Shown piece by piece: positions 1 to 13,574 of a DNA stretch of 64,000 nucleotides. Position numbers and translations under genes: made by a program. The notes beneath the pieces were generated by a model. The model saw nothing but the letters and a program-made list of their open reading frames with translations, made no database searches and had not been told where the DNA came from. Each line of letters starts with the position of its first letter. Position 1 is the stretch's first letter. The DNA comes from Gemmatimonadota bacterium (GTDB lineage: Bacteria > Gemmatimonadota > Gemmatimonadetes > Longimicrobiales > Gaopeijiaceae): contig JAJDYN010000021.1 of the NCBI GenBank assembly GCA_022825135.1, forward strand, positions 37,973-101,972. The letters are read 5' to 3'.

Positions 1-653
1 ACCCCGTTCAGGTAGTGGTCGTAGGCCCCGCACCTGCAGAGATTGCCCGACATCGCCCGGCGCGCCTCCTCGCGCGTCGGACTGGGGTTGGCACGCAGCA
101 GGGCGGCCGCGGCCATGACCTGTCCCGGGGTGCAGAAGCCGCACTGGGGGCCCAGTTCGTCGATGAAGGCCTGCTGCACCGGGTGGAGCGTCCCGTCCGG
201 GCTCTCGAGCCCCTCGACCGTGACGACCTCGCGCTCGCGCACCCGCTGCGTGAGCGTCGAGCAGGAGTAGTGGGAGACGCCGTCGATCATGACGGTGCAG
301 GCGCCGCACTCCGCCCGATCGCAACCCAGCTTGGTGCCGGTGAGCCCCAGCTTGTAGCGGAGCGTCATCGCCAGCGTCTCCTGCGGCAGCACGTCGACCC
401 GCCGGGTCTGCCCGTTCACGTTGATGGAGACCAGCCGCGGAACGCTGGCGCGCGCCGACGTCGCCGCCGGGCCCGCGAAGTACGCGAACGCGGACACCGA
501 GGCGCCGGTCGCGATGACCCCCTTGATGAACTGGCGGCGGGAGACGTTGCCGCGCCCGGGGAGCTGCGCCAGCAGCCCCTCCCAGGGGGCATCTCCGGCC
601 GGTGGCGCGCCGGAGTCCGGGTTCTTGACGGCGGCGTGCGAGCGCTCGGCCAT
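1..653 (-). CDS. (2Fe-2S)-binding subunit of a molybdenum hydroxylase, Tat-exported, partial
   Basis: This is the small iron-sulfur subunit of a xanthine dehydrogenase/isoquinoline oxidoreductase-type molybdenum hydroxylase, which passes electrons from the Mo site. Visible are 217 residues; the 3' end runs off the window. A twin-arginine signal SRRQFIKG sits near residue 38, followed by a hydrophobic Ala-rich stretch, so the protein is probably exported folded. The plant-type ferredoxin cluster GCDRAECGACTV and the second-cluster motifs QCGFCTPG and NLCRCGAYDHYLNG are all intact. The start is ATG at 653 with GGGAGG five bases upstream. The catalytic subunit would be expected just beyond the left edge. 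The substrate cannot be told from this subunit. Confidence 0.93.
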   Translation of the reverse strand, partial: MAERSHAAVKNPDSGAPPAGDAPWEGLLAQLPGRGNVSRRQFIKGVIATGASVSAFAYFAGPAATSARASVPRLVSINVNGQTRRVDVLPQETLAMTLRYKLGLTGTKLGCDRAECGACTVMIDGVSHYSCSTLTQRVREREVVTVEGLESPDGTLHPVQQAFIDELGPQCGFCTPGQVMAAAALLRANPSPTREEARRAMSGNLCRCGAYDHYLNG

Positions 654-853
654 TGTGTCCTCCCTTCCCGCCGGGGTCCATGGTGGGATGTGCTGCCCAG
701 GGTGTTCCGACTGGTTGATCGTACGCTGGCGCGGGAGTCGGGACAACCGCAGTTTCCTCCCGCACCCGACGACCGAATCAGGGTCAACCCCGCCGATTCC
801 AGCGCCTGCAATCGCATCACGCCACGGCGTCGGGGAATGACAGGCCCGCACCC

Positions 854-952
854 ATGAGCAAGATCGCCGAGACCATCGAGATTTTCGAAGCAGCGCGCCG
901 CCCCCTCTTCATGGTGTTGGACGGCTGGGCTCCGTCAGGCCGGTCGGCGTGA
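854..952 (+). CDS. Possible 32-aa leader ORF of the symporter gene
   Basis: A short ATG ORF whose TGA overlaps the GTG start of the following symporter as GTGA (949-952). The overlap matches the coupled junctions seen at many real gene pairs in this window. The peptide begins MSKIAETIEIFEAARRPLF and has no motif I recognise. No clear ribosome binding site is visible. It could be a translationally coupled leader peptide, or chance. Confidence 0.25.
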   Translation: MSKIAETIEIFEAARRPLFMVLDGWAPSGRSA

Positions 953-2181
953 ACACACGCGCCATTCTCATCGGGCTGGTACTCGGGCTGGGGCTCGGGA
1001 TCGCGGCCTCGGCGACCGGATCACCGGCGCTGCTGCAGGCGGCCGAGGCGGTCGAACCGCTGGGTGCAGTCTTCCTGCGCGCGATTCAGATGGTCGTCAT
1101 CCCGCTGGTGGCGGCGGTCGTGTTCGTGGGCGTGGCGCGGATCGGCAACCTGCGCAGGCTGGGCCGGCTCGGTGGCTTGGCGGTGGGCTTCTTCTGGGTC
1201 ACGACGCTGCCTGCGATCCTGATCGGGATGGGCGTGATGGGCCTCGCGCTGACCTTCACGACCCCGGTTCCCCCGCCGACCCCTCTGACCGAGCTGGACA
1301 CCGCGGCCCCGGGCGTGGTCGACTTCCTCGTCAACCTCGTCCCGCGGAATCCCATCCAGGCCGCCGCCGACGGATCCCTTCTTTCCCTGCTCATCTTCGT
1401 CGTCCTGCTTGCCGCGGCGGCGACGACGCTGCCCGAGCAGAAGCGCGAGGCCCTCACCTCGCTCGCCGAAACGCTCGGCGACGCGCTCATCAGGCTCATG
1501 ACCTGGATCCTGTGGACGGCGCCGGTGGGCGTCTTCGGCCTCGCGGCGCCGGTGATCGCGCAGACGGGGATGGCGATGCTTCAGAACCTCGCCGTGTTCA
1601 TCGTCGCCGTCGTCACCGGCTTCTTCATCCTGAAGGCCGTGGTGCTCCTGCCGATGGTCCGCATCTTCGGCGGGATGGGACCGGGCCGGTTCATACGGGG
1701 GACGGTGGGCACCTACACCGTGGGCTTCACCACGACGACGTCGGTGGGAACGCTTCCGATGATGCTGCAGGAGGCGGAGAAGCTGGGCCTGTCGAAGAGC
1801 ACCTTCTCGCTGGTCCTCCCGCTCGCGGCCTCGATCAATCGCCCGGGCAGCGCCCTCTTTCAGAGCACGTCGCTGGTGTTCCTGGCCGCCATGTACGGGG
1901 TGCCGCTCGACGCGGGGCTGGTCGCGGCGGCCGTGCTGGCGATCTTCCTCGCCTCGATGACGGTCGCGCCGGTGCCCAGCGCCAGCATCGTGACCATGGC
2001 GCCCGCGCTCGACGTGGTGGGCGTGCCGGTCGCCGGGCTGGGCATCCTGCTCGGGATCGACCGGCTGCCGGACGTGTTCCGTTCCGCCACCAACGTGATC
2101 GCCCACATGGCGGCGGCGTCCACGGTGGATGGGATGACGAGGGGGAGATGGCGCGAGCGGACGGCAGAACGCGGGGCCTGA
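949..2181 (+). CDS. Dicarboxylate/amino acid:cation symporter (DAACS, SLC1 family)
   Basis: A 410-residue inner-membrane secondary transporter of the glutamate/C4-dicarboxylate family, expected to take up acidic substrates with Na+ or H+. It has N-terminal hydrophobic helices, an HP1-like segment (TTTTSVGTLPMMLQEAEKLG), a TM7-like segment (SINRPGSALFQS), an HP2-like segment (APVPSASIVTMAPAL) and a TM8-like end (GIDRLPDVFRSATNV). The usual serine-rich HP1 tip (SSSATLP-like) and the TM7 NMDG motif are replaced by a threonine-rich tip and NRPG. Since those elements shape cation and substrate binding, specificity may differ. The start is GTG, overlapping a short upstream ORF. It ends two bases from the convergent MpaB gene. 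Confidence 0.88.
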   Translation: MNTRAILIGLVLGLGLGIAASATGSPALLQAAEAVEPLGAVFLRAIQMVVIPLVAAVVFVGVARIGNLRRLGRLGGLAVGFFWVTTLPAILIGMGVMGLALTFTTPVPPPTPLTELDTAAPGVVDFLVNLVPRNPIQAAADGSLLSLLIFVVLLAAAATTLPEQKREALTSLAETLGDALIRLMTWILWTAPVGVFGLAAPVIAQTGMAMLQNLAVFIVAVVTGFFILKAVVLLPMVRIFGGMGPGRFIRGTVGTYTVGFTTTTSVGTLPMMLQEAEKLGLSKSTFSLVLPLAASINRPGSALFQSTSLVFLAAMYGVPLDAGLVAAAVLAIFLASMTVAPVPSASIVTMAPALDVVGVPVAGLGILLGIDRLPDVFRSATNVIAHMAAASTVDGMTRGRWRERTAERGA

Positions 2182-2183
2182 GC

Positions 2184-3353
2184 CTACCAGTCCGACGATT
2201 GCTCGTCGTGAAGAGCGGTCGGCAGCCGGTACGAATACCTCAGCTCCTCGAAGCCGGCGAAGTTCATCAGGGCGTCGAACCGGGCCCGATCCTGTTTCGC
2301 CCCGATCCCGGGCAGCGCCTTCCGGACGATGCGACGGGCACGATGCTGGATCCGCATCCAGGGAATCACCTTCCGCCTGCGACGAGGAAACATGAAGGAA
2401 TCCGCGAGCTCGTCGCCGATCAGTTCCCGGGACGCCTGGGTCACGACACGGGCCATCTTTCTGCGCTCGACCGGCTCCTCGACACCGATGATGACGGGCG
2501 CGCTGTTCACGATGCTGTTTGCCATGATGATCGCGTCCAGGTCGGCGGGAGGCTCGCACATGGAGCCGACTTCGAATGCTCGGCATGCCGAGGCGAAGTC
2601 GTGGAAGAGGATCTCCTCGGGGATGCCGATGAGCAGTCCGGTATACCGCCAGACGTGGATGTAGGCTTCCCGCTCCTCGTCGCTGAAATCACCCCCCAGC
2701 GCGGCGACATGCTGCATGAGGCGACCGGAGAAGGCCGCACCAGCCAGGAGCATGTGCGCGGCGCTGATCGGTTCTCCCAGCCGTTCATGGTCCCATTCAT
2801 CCGACTGGTTGATCAGGTATCGGGACTGCGCATGCACCAATCGAACCCGGAGGGTGAGCCTCCATCCGTCCCCCCCGGGTTCCATTCCTCCCGGGAGATA
2901 CTGCTCGACCAGTTGCATCCCGTTCTGCTTGAGGCGCCGCACGCCCGAGTTGGTGACCCGTCCCCGGATCCGGAACGACTTGCTGATCAGGGTGGAGAAC
3001 CCCTCGACGATGCTGCCGCCCACCAGGGCTGCGAGAACGATGTCCGAGTTGCGCAGAAAGGCGCGCGAGGCCATCCGGGCGATGCCGGCGTCAAACCAGT
3101 CCGGCACGGCGGTGGAGTACTCGACGAACTCGATGAGGGAATCGGGGGCGCCGGTCTGTGGTGCGTGGGGATTGTCCAGTGCCTGCGCAAGCGTCTGATG
3201 CATCTCCCCCGGATCCAGAGCCGAGAGATCCCGGACGACGGCATCCGCCAGCGGATCGCCGACCATCGTGTTGCGGACGTAGGCCTCCGCAAGCTCAGGA
3301 TCGTGCTGGCGGGCGGCCTCGTATCCCGCGACGTAGGCAGTGGGAACTTCCAA
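2184..3353 (-). CDS. MpaB-type oxygenase family protein (DUF2236)
   Basis: A protein of about 389 residues of the MpaB/latex-clearing-protein-like family, helical putative haem oxygenases. Family-like signatures are RVRLVHAQSR in the middle and HVWRYTGLLIGIPEE about 100 residues later; histidines of such motifs are expected to bind haem. No signal peptide is seen. The start is uncertain. The frame is open back to a TTG at 3422, but a TTG at 3353 is preceded by GGGAGAAG at good spacing and is preferred. It is convergent with the symporter gene and lies upstream of, and co-directional with, the DinB gene, 190 bases away. The substrate is unknown. Confidence 0.8.
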   Translation of the reverse strand: MEVPTAYVAGYEAARQHDPELAEAYVRNTMVGDPLADAVVRDLSALDPGEMHQTLAQALDNPHAPQTGAPDSLIEFVEYSTAVPDWFDAGIARMASRAFLRNSDIVLAALVGGSIVEGFSTLISKSFRIRGRVTNSGVRRLKQNGMQLVEQYLPGGMEPGGDGWRLTLRVRLVHAQSRYLINQSDEWDHERLGEPISAAHMLLAGAAFSGRLMQHVAALGGDFSDEEREAYIHVWRYTGLLIGIPEEILFHDFASACRAFEVGSMCEPPADLDAIIMANSIVNSAPVIIGVEEPVERRKMARVVTQASRELIGDELADSFMFPRRRRKVIPWMRIQHRARRIVRKALPGIGAKQDRARFDALMNFAGFEELRYSYRLPTALHDEQSSDW

Positions 3354-3543
3354 GGCTTCTCCCGAACCGGCTCGCAGAGGCGGCTGGCCGGTCCCGCGCC
3401 AGGCATGGCCCGGCCTCTCCAACGGATGGAAAAAATGCAGGGTTACACCAATTGGCCAACCCGGACGGCAAACTGCAACAGGTCGTTGCAGGGAGTCAAC
3501 CCGGCGTTGAGCGCGCCCCTGAATCCCGGGGAGGGCTCCAGGC

Positions 3544-4014
3544 TCAGTCGTACATCATCTTGGGCACCTTGCCCAGGAGGCGCGCGTACACCGTGAGCGC
3601 GCCCCGGTGGTGCGCGGTGTGATCCACCAGGGGCATCACGATGGCGGAGCGGGACGCGCCCGGCATGATGCGTTTGTCGGGGATCGGCGCGGCGAGGTCC
3701 TCGTCCGAGGCCGCGCTGAAGGTGGCGATGGCCTTCTCGAATGCGCGGTCGAGCCACGCGACGGCCTCCTCGAGCGTTTCCACCGCCCGGGCCGCGGCGA
3801 TCAGGTCCTCGAAGTCCATGTTCCACCCCTCCCCGAAGGCGCCCTCCACGAACCACTCGACCGAATCCGCGGCGTGCGCGATGTGGCCGGCCACGGTGTA
3901 AAGTTCGGGCTGGGGGGCGAACCCGGCGTCCTCCTCCTCGAAGATCGTGATCATCTTCCTGATGTACCCGTGCGACGTTTCCAGCTGTGCGACGATCTCG
4001 GCGGCCTGCGACAT
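3544..4014 (-). CDS. DinB family protein
   Basis: A 156-residue four-helix-bundle protein of the DinB/YfiT-like metalloenzyme family. The metal-binding histidines are visible: GHIAHAADSVEW near residue 48, and DHTAHHRGALTVYARLLGK near the C-terminus, typical of the third ligand region. Members include thiol-dependent transferases (bacillithiol or mycothiol S-transferases) and proteins of unknown function; the sequence does not say which. The ATG at 4014 has AGAGGG eight bases upstream. The gene is monocistronic or follows the MpaB gene. Confidence 0.87.
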   Translation of the reverse strand: MSQAAEIVAQLETSHGYIRKMITIFEEEDAGFAPQPELYTVAGHIAHAADSVEWFVEGAFGEGWNMDFEDLIAAARAVETLEEAVAWLDRAFEKAIATFSAASDEDLAAPIPDKRIMPGASRSAIVMPLVDHTAHHRGALTVYARLLGKVPKMMYD

Positions 4015-4123
4015 GGGCGTTTCCCTCTGGTGAGGTGTGGATTCGGAGGGGGGCGGTGGCGGCCAAGTCTAGCCCGGCACTGGAGACTTCTCCAGACGGG
4101 AATCCGGTTAGCTTATCGCCGCC

Positions 4124-5554
4124 ATGCACACGAACCAGACCAGCGACAACCCATCTCCGGCGCCTCCGCCCGAGACCTGGTGGGACGTCCTCGTGCACGC
4201 CGTGCGCGGCACCGGGGGCGACCCCACCCGCGGCCCGATCCGGCGCGCGGTCATCCTTCTCGCCGTGCCCATGGTGCTGGAGATGGTGATGGAGTCGCTC
4301 TTCGCCGTCGTCGACATCTACTTCGTTTCCAGGCTGGGGGACGAGGCCATGGCGGGGGTGGCGCTGACCGAATCGGTGCTCTCGCTGATCTACACGATCG
4401 CGATGGGGTTGAGCATCGGGGTCACGGCCGTGGTGTCGCGCCGGGTCGGCGGCGGCGACGAAGAAGGGGCGTCGCGCGCGGCCGCGCAGGCCATCCTGCT
4501 GGGACTTGCGCTGGCGCTCGCGTTCGGCGTCGCCGGCGTGACCTTCGCGCCGGACATCCTGCGGATCATGGGCGCGGACGAGAACGTAGTGGCTACCGGG
4601 GTGCCGTACACGCGCATCATGCTCGGGGGCAACGTCGTCATCCTGCTGCTGTTCCTGCAGAACGCCGCCTTCCGCGGGGCGGGCGACGCCGCGATCGCCA
4701 TGCGCGTGCTGTGGATCGCCAACGGGCTCAACATCGTCCTCGACCCATTGCTCATCTTCGGCGTCGGACCCTTCCCGGAGTTGGGGGTGCAGGGGGCCGC
4801 GGTCGCTACCACCATCGGCCGCGGGACGGCGGTCCTGGTGCAGGTCTACACGCTGTTTCGCCTGGGGGGCAGGCTCCGCATCCGGCTGCCGCACCTCGGC
4901 ATCCAGCCCGCCCTCATGGCGCAGCTCGTGCGCCTCTCGGCGACGGGGATGCTTCAGACCTTCATCGCCACCGCGAGCTGGATCGGGCTGACGCGGGTGA
5001 CGGCGCTGTTCGGGGCCGAGGCGCTGGCCGGCTACGTGATCGCGATCCGGATCGTCCTGTTCGCCATCCTCCCTGCATGGGGACTCTCCAACGCGGCGGC
5101 GACCATGGTCGGGCAGGCGCTCGGGGCCGGGAACCCGGAACGCGCCGAGCGCGCCGCGTGGATCTCGTGCAAGATGAACTTCGCCTTCCTGGGCGCGGTC
5201 AGCGTGTTCTTCATCGGCTTCGCGCCGGCCATCGTGGGGCTGTTCGGCGGAACCGAGGGGGCGTCGGCCGTCGCCGCGACCGGCCTTCGGATCGTCTCCA
5301 TCGGCTTCGTCTTCTACGGCTACGGCATGGTGCTCACGGCCGCGTTCAACGGGGCGGGGGCGGTTTGGACGCCCACGATCCTCAACTTCTTCTGCTTCTG
5401 GCTGTGGGAGATCCCGCTCGCCTGGGGCCTGTCGCTTGCCGGCGGCCTCGAGACGACCGGGGTCTACATCGCGATGACGGTGTCGTTCTCGACGCTGGCG
5501 GTGGTGGCCGCGGTGCTGTTCAGGAGGGGGCGGTGGAGGGACGCGCAGGTGTAG
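4124..5554 (+). CDS. MATE family efflux transporter
   Basis: A 476-residue inner-membrane exporter of the multidrug and toxic compound extrusion family, with about twelve hydrophobic helices. Recognisable features include the first-helix region (RRAVILLAVPMVLEMVMESL, then DIYFVSRLGDEAMAGVALTE) and the mid-protein repeat (QALGAGNPERAERAAW). It is expected to export cationic or hydroxylated compounds using Na+ or H+. A roughly 40-residue hydrophilic N-terminus precedes the first helix. It is divergent from DinB and convergent with the PIN gene. The substrate is unknown. Confidence 0.93.
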   Translation: MHTNQTSDNPSPAPPPETWWDVLVHAVRGTGGDPTRGPIRRAVILLAVPMVLEMVMESLFAVVDIYFVSRLGDEAMAGVALTESVLSLIYTIAMGLSIGVTAVVSRRVGGGDEEGASRAAAQAILLGLALALAFGVAGVTFAPDILRIMGADENVVATGVPYTRIMLGGNVVILLLFLQNAAFRGAGDAAIAMRVLWIANGLNIVLDPLLIFGVGPFPELGVQGAAVATTIGRGTAVLVQVYTLFRLGGRLRIRLPHLGIQPALMAQLVRLSATGMLQTFIATASWIGLTRVTALFGAEALAGYVIAIRIVLFAILPAWGLSNAAATMVGQALGAGNPERAERAAWISCKMNFAFLGAVSVFFIGFAPAIVGLFGGTEGASAVAATGLRIVSIGFVFYGYGMVLTAAFNGAGAVWTPTILNFFCFWLWEIPLAWGLSLAGGLETTGVYIAMTVSFSTLAVVAAVLFRRGRWRDAQV

Positions 5555-5628
5555 GCGCCGGACAGCGCCGGTGCACCTGGTCGAGATCCGGCCAGGGGCG
5601 CGTCGGAGAGAGCCGGGACGCCGGTCGG

Positions 5629-6039
5629 TTACACCCTTGGCAGCACCTTCGCCCCGGTCAGGCCGAGGTGGTAGTCGGTCGCCCAGACGGTCTTGATGTC
5701 GTGCTGTTCCATCAGCGCCAGGCTGGAGGCATCGACGCAGGTCAGGCGGGATCCCCGGAGGCGGTCGAGCATGCGGCAGGTGTCCCGGTGGAGTTGGGAG
5801 GTTGCTTCAAGCACGACGAGGCCCTCCAGGTTGTCGAGGAACAGCCGGCAGGTGCGGGCGGGCTCTTCTCCGTGCCGATGAAGGAACCACGAGTACGCTT
5901 CTGACCACACCAGCACGGACGTGTGCCAGCGGGGCGGGGGCCCCGCGAAGAGCGCTCGCGCCTGCTCGTGGTGCTGGTCACGCCGGTTGAGCGCCGCGAT
6001 GAGAATTCCCGTGTCCAGGAAAACCCTGTGGTTGGTCAC
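5629..6039 (-). CDS. PIN domain ribonuclease (VapC-like toxin)
   Basis: A 136-residue single-domain PIN protein. The acidic Mg2+ site is complete: FLDTGI (D9), VWSEAY, CVDASS and WATDYH. VapC toxins cleave RNA, often tRNA, when their antitoxin is lost. The GTG start at 6039 overlaps as GTGA the stop of a short upstream frame, the usual junction of a toxin with its antitoxin, but that frame does not look like a known antitoxin. It may therefore be an orphan or degraded module. It is convergent with the MATE gene. Confidence 0.85.
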   Translation of the reverse strand: MTNHRVFLDTGILIAALNRRDQHHEQARALFAGPPPRWHTSVLVWSEAYSWFLHRHGEEPARTCRLFLDNLEGLVVLEATSQLHRDTCRMLDRLRGSRLTCVDASSLALMEQHDIKTVWATDYHLGLTGAKVLPRV

Positions 6040-6170
6040 GGCAACTCGCGCCCGTAGACCACGTCGTCACGGAGCATCTCCAGGATCCCCGCGGGGTTGA
6101 TCGGCGTCTGCGAACATGGCCGGAAAGCTACCCCGGGATCGGGGGCGCCTCCATGGCACGACGAGTCCAT
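6036..6170 (-). pseudogene. Possible remnant or atypical antitoxin ORF upstream of the PIN gene
   Basis: A 44-codon frame from ATG 6170 whose TGA overlaps the PIN start as GTGA. The only protein-like part is the C-terminal INPAGILEMLRDDVVYGRELP-type segment. No DNA-binding fold (Phd/YefM, RHH, AbrB) is recognisable. It sits in the 200-base gap that also holds the promoter of the divergent gamma-glutamyltransferase gene. It may be the truncated tail of a former antitoxin. Confidence 0.22.
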
Positions 6171-6239
6171 CGCCGACCCCGGCCTTGCCGTCGCTGTTGT
6201 CGGTGACAGCGGGCCGCCGGGCGTACTACATTCCGGGCC

Positions 6240-7748
6240 ATGCAAGGACTTCTCTCTTCCGGACATCCGCTGATCTCCGAGGCCGGAGCGGACATCCTCC
6301 GCGCGGGCGGCAACGCCTTCGACGCGATCGTGGCGGCGGCGTTCACCAGCACGTTCGTGGAGCCCACCATGGCCAGCCTCGCCGGAGCGGGCTTCGTGCT
6401 GGCGCGCACTTCTTCCGGGGAGGAGATCCTCTTCGACTTCATCGCCGCCGCTCCCGGCCGGGCGCATCCCGGGCCCCCGGAGGACGGTGATCGCGACTTC
6501 TACCCGGTGGACATCCTCTTCGGGGATATCCCGCAGGAGTTCACCATCGGGCTGGCGTCCGCCGCGGTTCCCGGCACCCTGAAGGGCCTGGTGCACGTGC
6601 ACAGGCGTCTGGGGCGGCTTCCGCTCGCGGAGGTGGTCGCGCCCGCCATCGCCGCCGCACGGGGCGGCACCGTCATCACCCCGTTCGTGTCGGACTCGCT
6701 TCAGTTGATGTTCCCCGTGTTGCGGGACTCGCCGGCGGGCACCGCCCTCTTCCTGGAAGATGGAAAGGTGCTGCCCGCGGGCAGGCTGCACCGCAACCCC
6801 GGGATGGCCGACTTCCTGGAAACCCTGCCGCGCGATCCGCGGGGGTTTTACGGCGGCGATTTCGCCGAGACCATCGAACGCGACATGCTCGAGGGCGGCG
6901 GACTGATGACGCGGGCCGATCTCGAACAATTCGAGGTCATCGAACGCCGACCGCTCTCCGCGGCCTATCGCGGGCGGCGCGTCCTCACCAACCCGCCCCC
7001 GGCGCTGGGTGGATCGCTCATGGCGCTTCGCCTGTTGCTTCAGGAGGAGGCGGATCTGTCGCGCTGCGCGTGGGGAAGCCGCGAGCACGTGACCGCGACG
7101 GCGCGCGCGCTCGAACACGCGGTCCGCCTCAGAGGTGGGGAGGAGGTCCCGCGTGATCCTGCGCACGCGGAGCTTCTGGAAGGCGTCCATGCTCCGTTGA
7201 TCCACGCGGTTCAGGGCACCACCCACCTCAACGCCTCCGACGCGGAGGGCAACGTCGCGGCGCTCTCCATGTCGAACGGATCAGGCTCGTCGTATTTCCT
7301 TCCCGGAACCGGCATCCACTTCAACAACATGATGGGCGAAGTCGATCTTCATCCGGCCGGATTCCATGCGTCGGAGCCGGGGGACCGGGTGGCGTCGATG
7401 ATGTCGCCCGCGCTGCTCCTGGACGGAGACCAGGTGCTCGCCGCGCTCGGCACCGGGGGCAGCAACCGCATCCCGTCGGCGGTGTTCCAGGTGGTCTCGT
7501 GCCTCCTCGACCTGGAACTCTCGCCCGATGAGGCGTCCAACTTTCCGCGCATGCACTTCGACGGCGAACAACTCCAGATCGAGCCGGGATTTCCCGACGA
7601 GGCGATGGCCGCGCTCGCGGAGGAGTGGGAGGTGGCGCTGTGGCCGGAGCAGAGCCTGTACTTCGGCGGGGTGCACGTCGTGGCGCCGCGTGTGGCGGGG
7701 GTCGGCGGGGATCGGCGCCGCGAGGGCCACGGGATGGTCGTAGAGTAG
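6240..7748 (+). CDS. Gamma-glutamyltransferase family protein
   Basis: A 502-residue N-terminal-nucleophile hydrolase that transfers or hydrolyses gamma-glutamyl groups of glutathione-like compounds, made as a precursor that cleaves itself. The N-terminal signature HPLISEAGADILRAGGNAFDA is clear. The processing/catalytic region reads GTTHLNASDAEGN, putting the likely nucleophile at T327, followed by a lid-loop-like stretch and NNMMGE. No signal peptide is visible, so a cytoplasmic location is possible, unlike the periplasmic E. coli enzyme. It is somewhat shorter than the usual 550-580 residues. It lies divergent from the PIN gene. Confidence 0.9.
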   Translation: MQGLLSSGHPLISEAGADILRAGGNAFDAIVAAAFTSTFVEPTMASLAGAGFVLARTSSGEEILFDFIAAAPGRAHPGPPEDGDRDFYPVDILFGDIPQEFTIGLASAAVPGTLKGLVHVHRRLGRLPLAEVVAPAIAAARGGTVITPFVSDSLQLMFPVLRDSPAGTALFLEDGKVLPAGRLHRNPGMADFLETLPRDPRGFYGGDFAETIERDMLEGGGLMTRADLEQFEVIERRPLSAAYRGRRVLTNPPPALGGSLMALRLLLQEEADLSRCAWGSREHVTATARALEHAVRLRGGEEVPRDPAHAELLEGVHAPLIHAVQGTTHLNASDAEGNVAALSMSNGSGSSYFLPGTGIHFNNMMGEVDLHPAGFHASEPGDRVASMMSPALLLDGDQVLAALGTGGSNRIPSAVFQVVSCLLDLELSPDEASNFPRMHFDGEQLQIEPGFPDEAMAALAEEWEVALWPEQSLYFGGVHVVAPRVAGVGGDRRREGHGMVVE

Positions 7749-7820
7749 TCGTTCCCTTCCGCCGCCGCCGACCATTGTGCGGCGCGAATTGTGCGGCGCG
7801 AGAGGTCCCGGCGGTCCGGA

Positions 7821-8642
7821 TCAGGGATCCGGCAGCAGTTCCATCGTGGTCGTCACGTTCGTCTCCATCGTCATCCCGGCCATGTTCATGTCGAAGCTGG
7901 CGCGGGTCGACTGGCTCCGGAACCGGCCCTCGGCGAGGTCCACGACCATGGTGCCGGTCATGGTTCCGGTGGCCGTCATTCCCGCACCTCCCGCGTCCAG
8001 TCGCATGTCGATCGGACCTTCGAACGAGACGGTTGCGAGGCTGCCCTCGAGGCTGACGAAGGTGTAGGTCATTCCCACCTCCATCGACATCGATCCGCCG
8101 GGGCCCATGGGCAGGCTCATCGGCGCGTCCATCGCCCATGAGTCCCCCGGGCTGACGTCCTCCTCGGGAAACACGAAATAGCCTGCTTCCCGGAAGAGGT
8201 TCTCCGGGTTGAACCCGGGGACGTCCGGCATGCCTTCGGTGCCAATGACGCCGAGCACCCGGCCCCGTGTGTCCATTTCCGTGGTGATGGCACTCCCCGA
8301 AAAGTCCGGCATGTCCATCCCGGGCACGGGCATCGGCATGGCCGTGGAGGTCGAGTCGATGGTCGTCCGGAGTCGAATGACCTCGTCCGCCACGCCGACG
8401 ACGGTCTGCGTCTGATACGTGCGCATTGTCATGACGGGGCTCGACGGCATCATCGGGTTCTCCACTTCCGCCTGCGTGGAGTGGACGTAGCGGGATACCC
8501 GGCCCTCGGGTGGCGCCAGCCTCAGCAGGATCGGCGTGCCGAGCGGTTCAGCCGATGTGGGCGGATCCTGTCCGTATGAGGCGACCGGGGTCGAGAACAG
8601 GAGGGCCGCGGCGGCCGCGGCCATGCACCATGCTGACTTCAT
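7821..8642 (-). CDS. Secreted protein of unknown function, Met/Thr-rich (DUF6263-like)
   Basis: A protein of about 273 residues with an N-terminal signal peptide (KSAWCMAAAAAALLFSTPVASYGQ, starting with MK). The mature part is beta-rich, with repeated Met-Thr-Met phrases such as TATGTMTGTMVVDLAEG. The pattern resembles DUF6263-like secreted proteins, but this is a weak recognition and no catalytic motif is seen. ATG 8642 was chosen because GGAGG lies just upstream; an in-frame ATG at 8681 has none. It is divergent from the Lhr gene and convergent with gamma-glutamyltransferase. Confidence 0.65.
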   Translation of the reverse strand: MKSAWCMAAAAAALLFSTPVASYGQDPPTSAEPLGTPILLRLAPPEGRVSRYVHSTQAEVENPMMPSSPVMTMRTYQTQTVVGVADEVIRLRTTIDSTSTAMPMPVPGMDMPDFSGSAITTEMDTRGRVLGVIGTEGMPDVPGFNPENLFREAGYFVFPEEDVSPGDSWAMDAPMSLPMGPGGSMSMEVGMTYTFVSLEGSLATVSFEGPIDMRLDAGGAGMTATGTMTGTMVVDLAEGRFRSQSTRASFDMNMAGMTMETNVTTTMELLPDP

Positions 8643-8829
8643 CGATCCTCCGGGTCGGACATTCCCGATGGGCTTCCGCAAGGTACCTTAATGCAGGTTG
8701 CCGGTGTCGGACATCCGGGTTACGGTTCGCCGACCGTCCGACGACAGCGTTGACGCGACCGTCAATTTCGCCCGCGACGGTCACCACCGGCGCGTGCCTT
8801 CACGTTCCGCAAGGGGGACAGAAGACGGG

Positions 8830-13569
<4,740 letters not shown>

Positions 13570-13574
13570 GGGAG

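Noticed and set aside
1021..2586. 521-codon minus-strand ORF opposite the symporter
   Set aside because: No domain, strongly biased composition; it overlaps the well-supported symporter and MpaB genes.
5555..5628. GC-rich stem GGCGC...GCGCC between MATE and PIN genes considered as a terminator
   Set aside because: The stem is only five base pairs and has no T-run on either strand.
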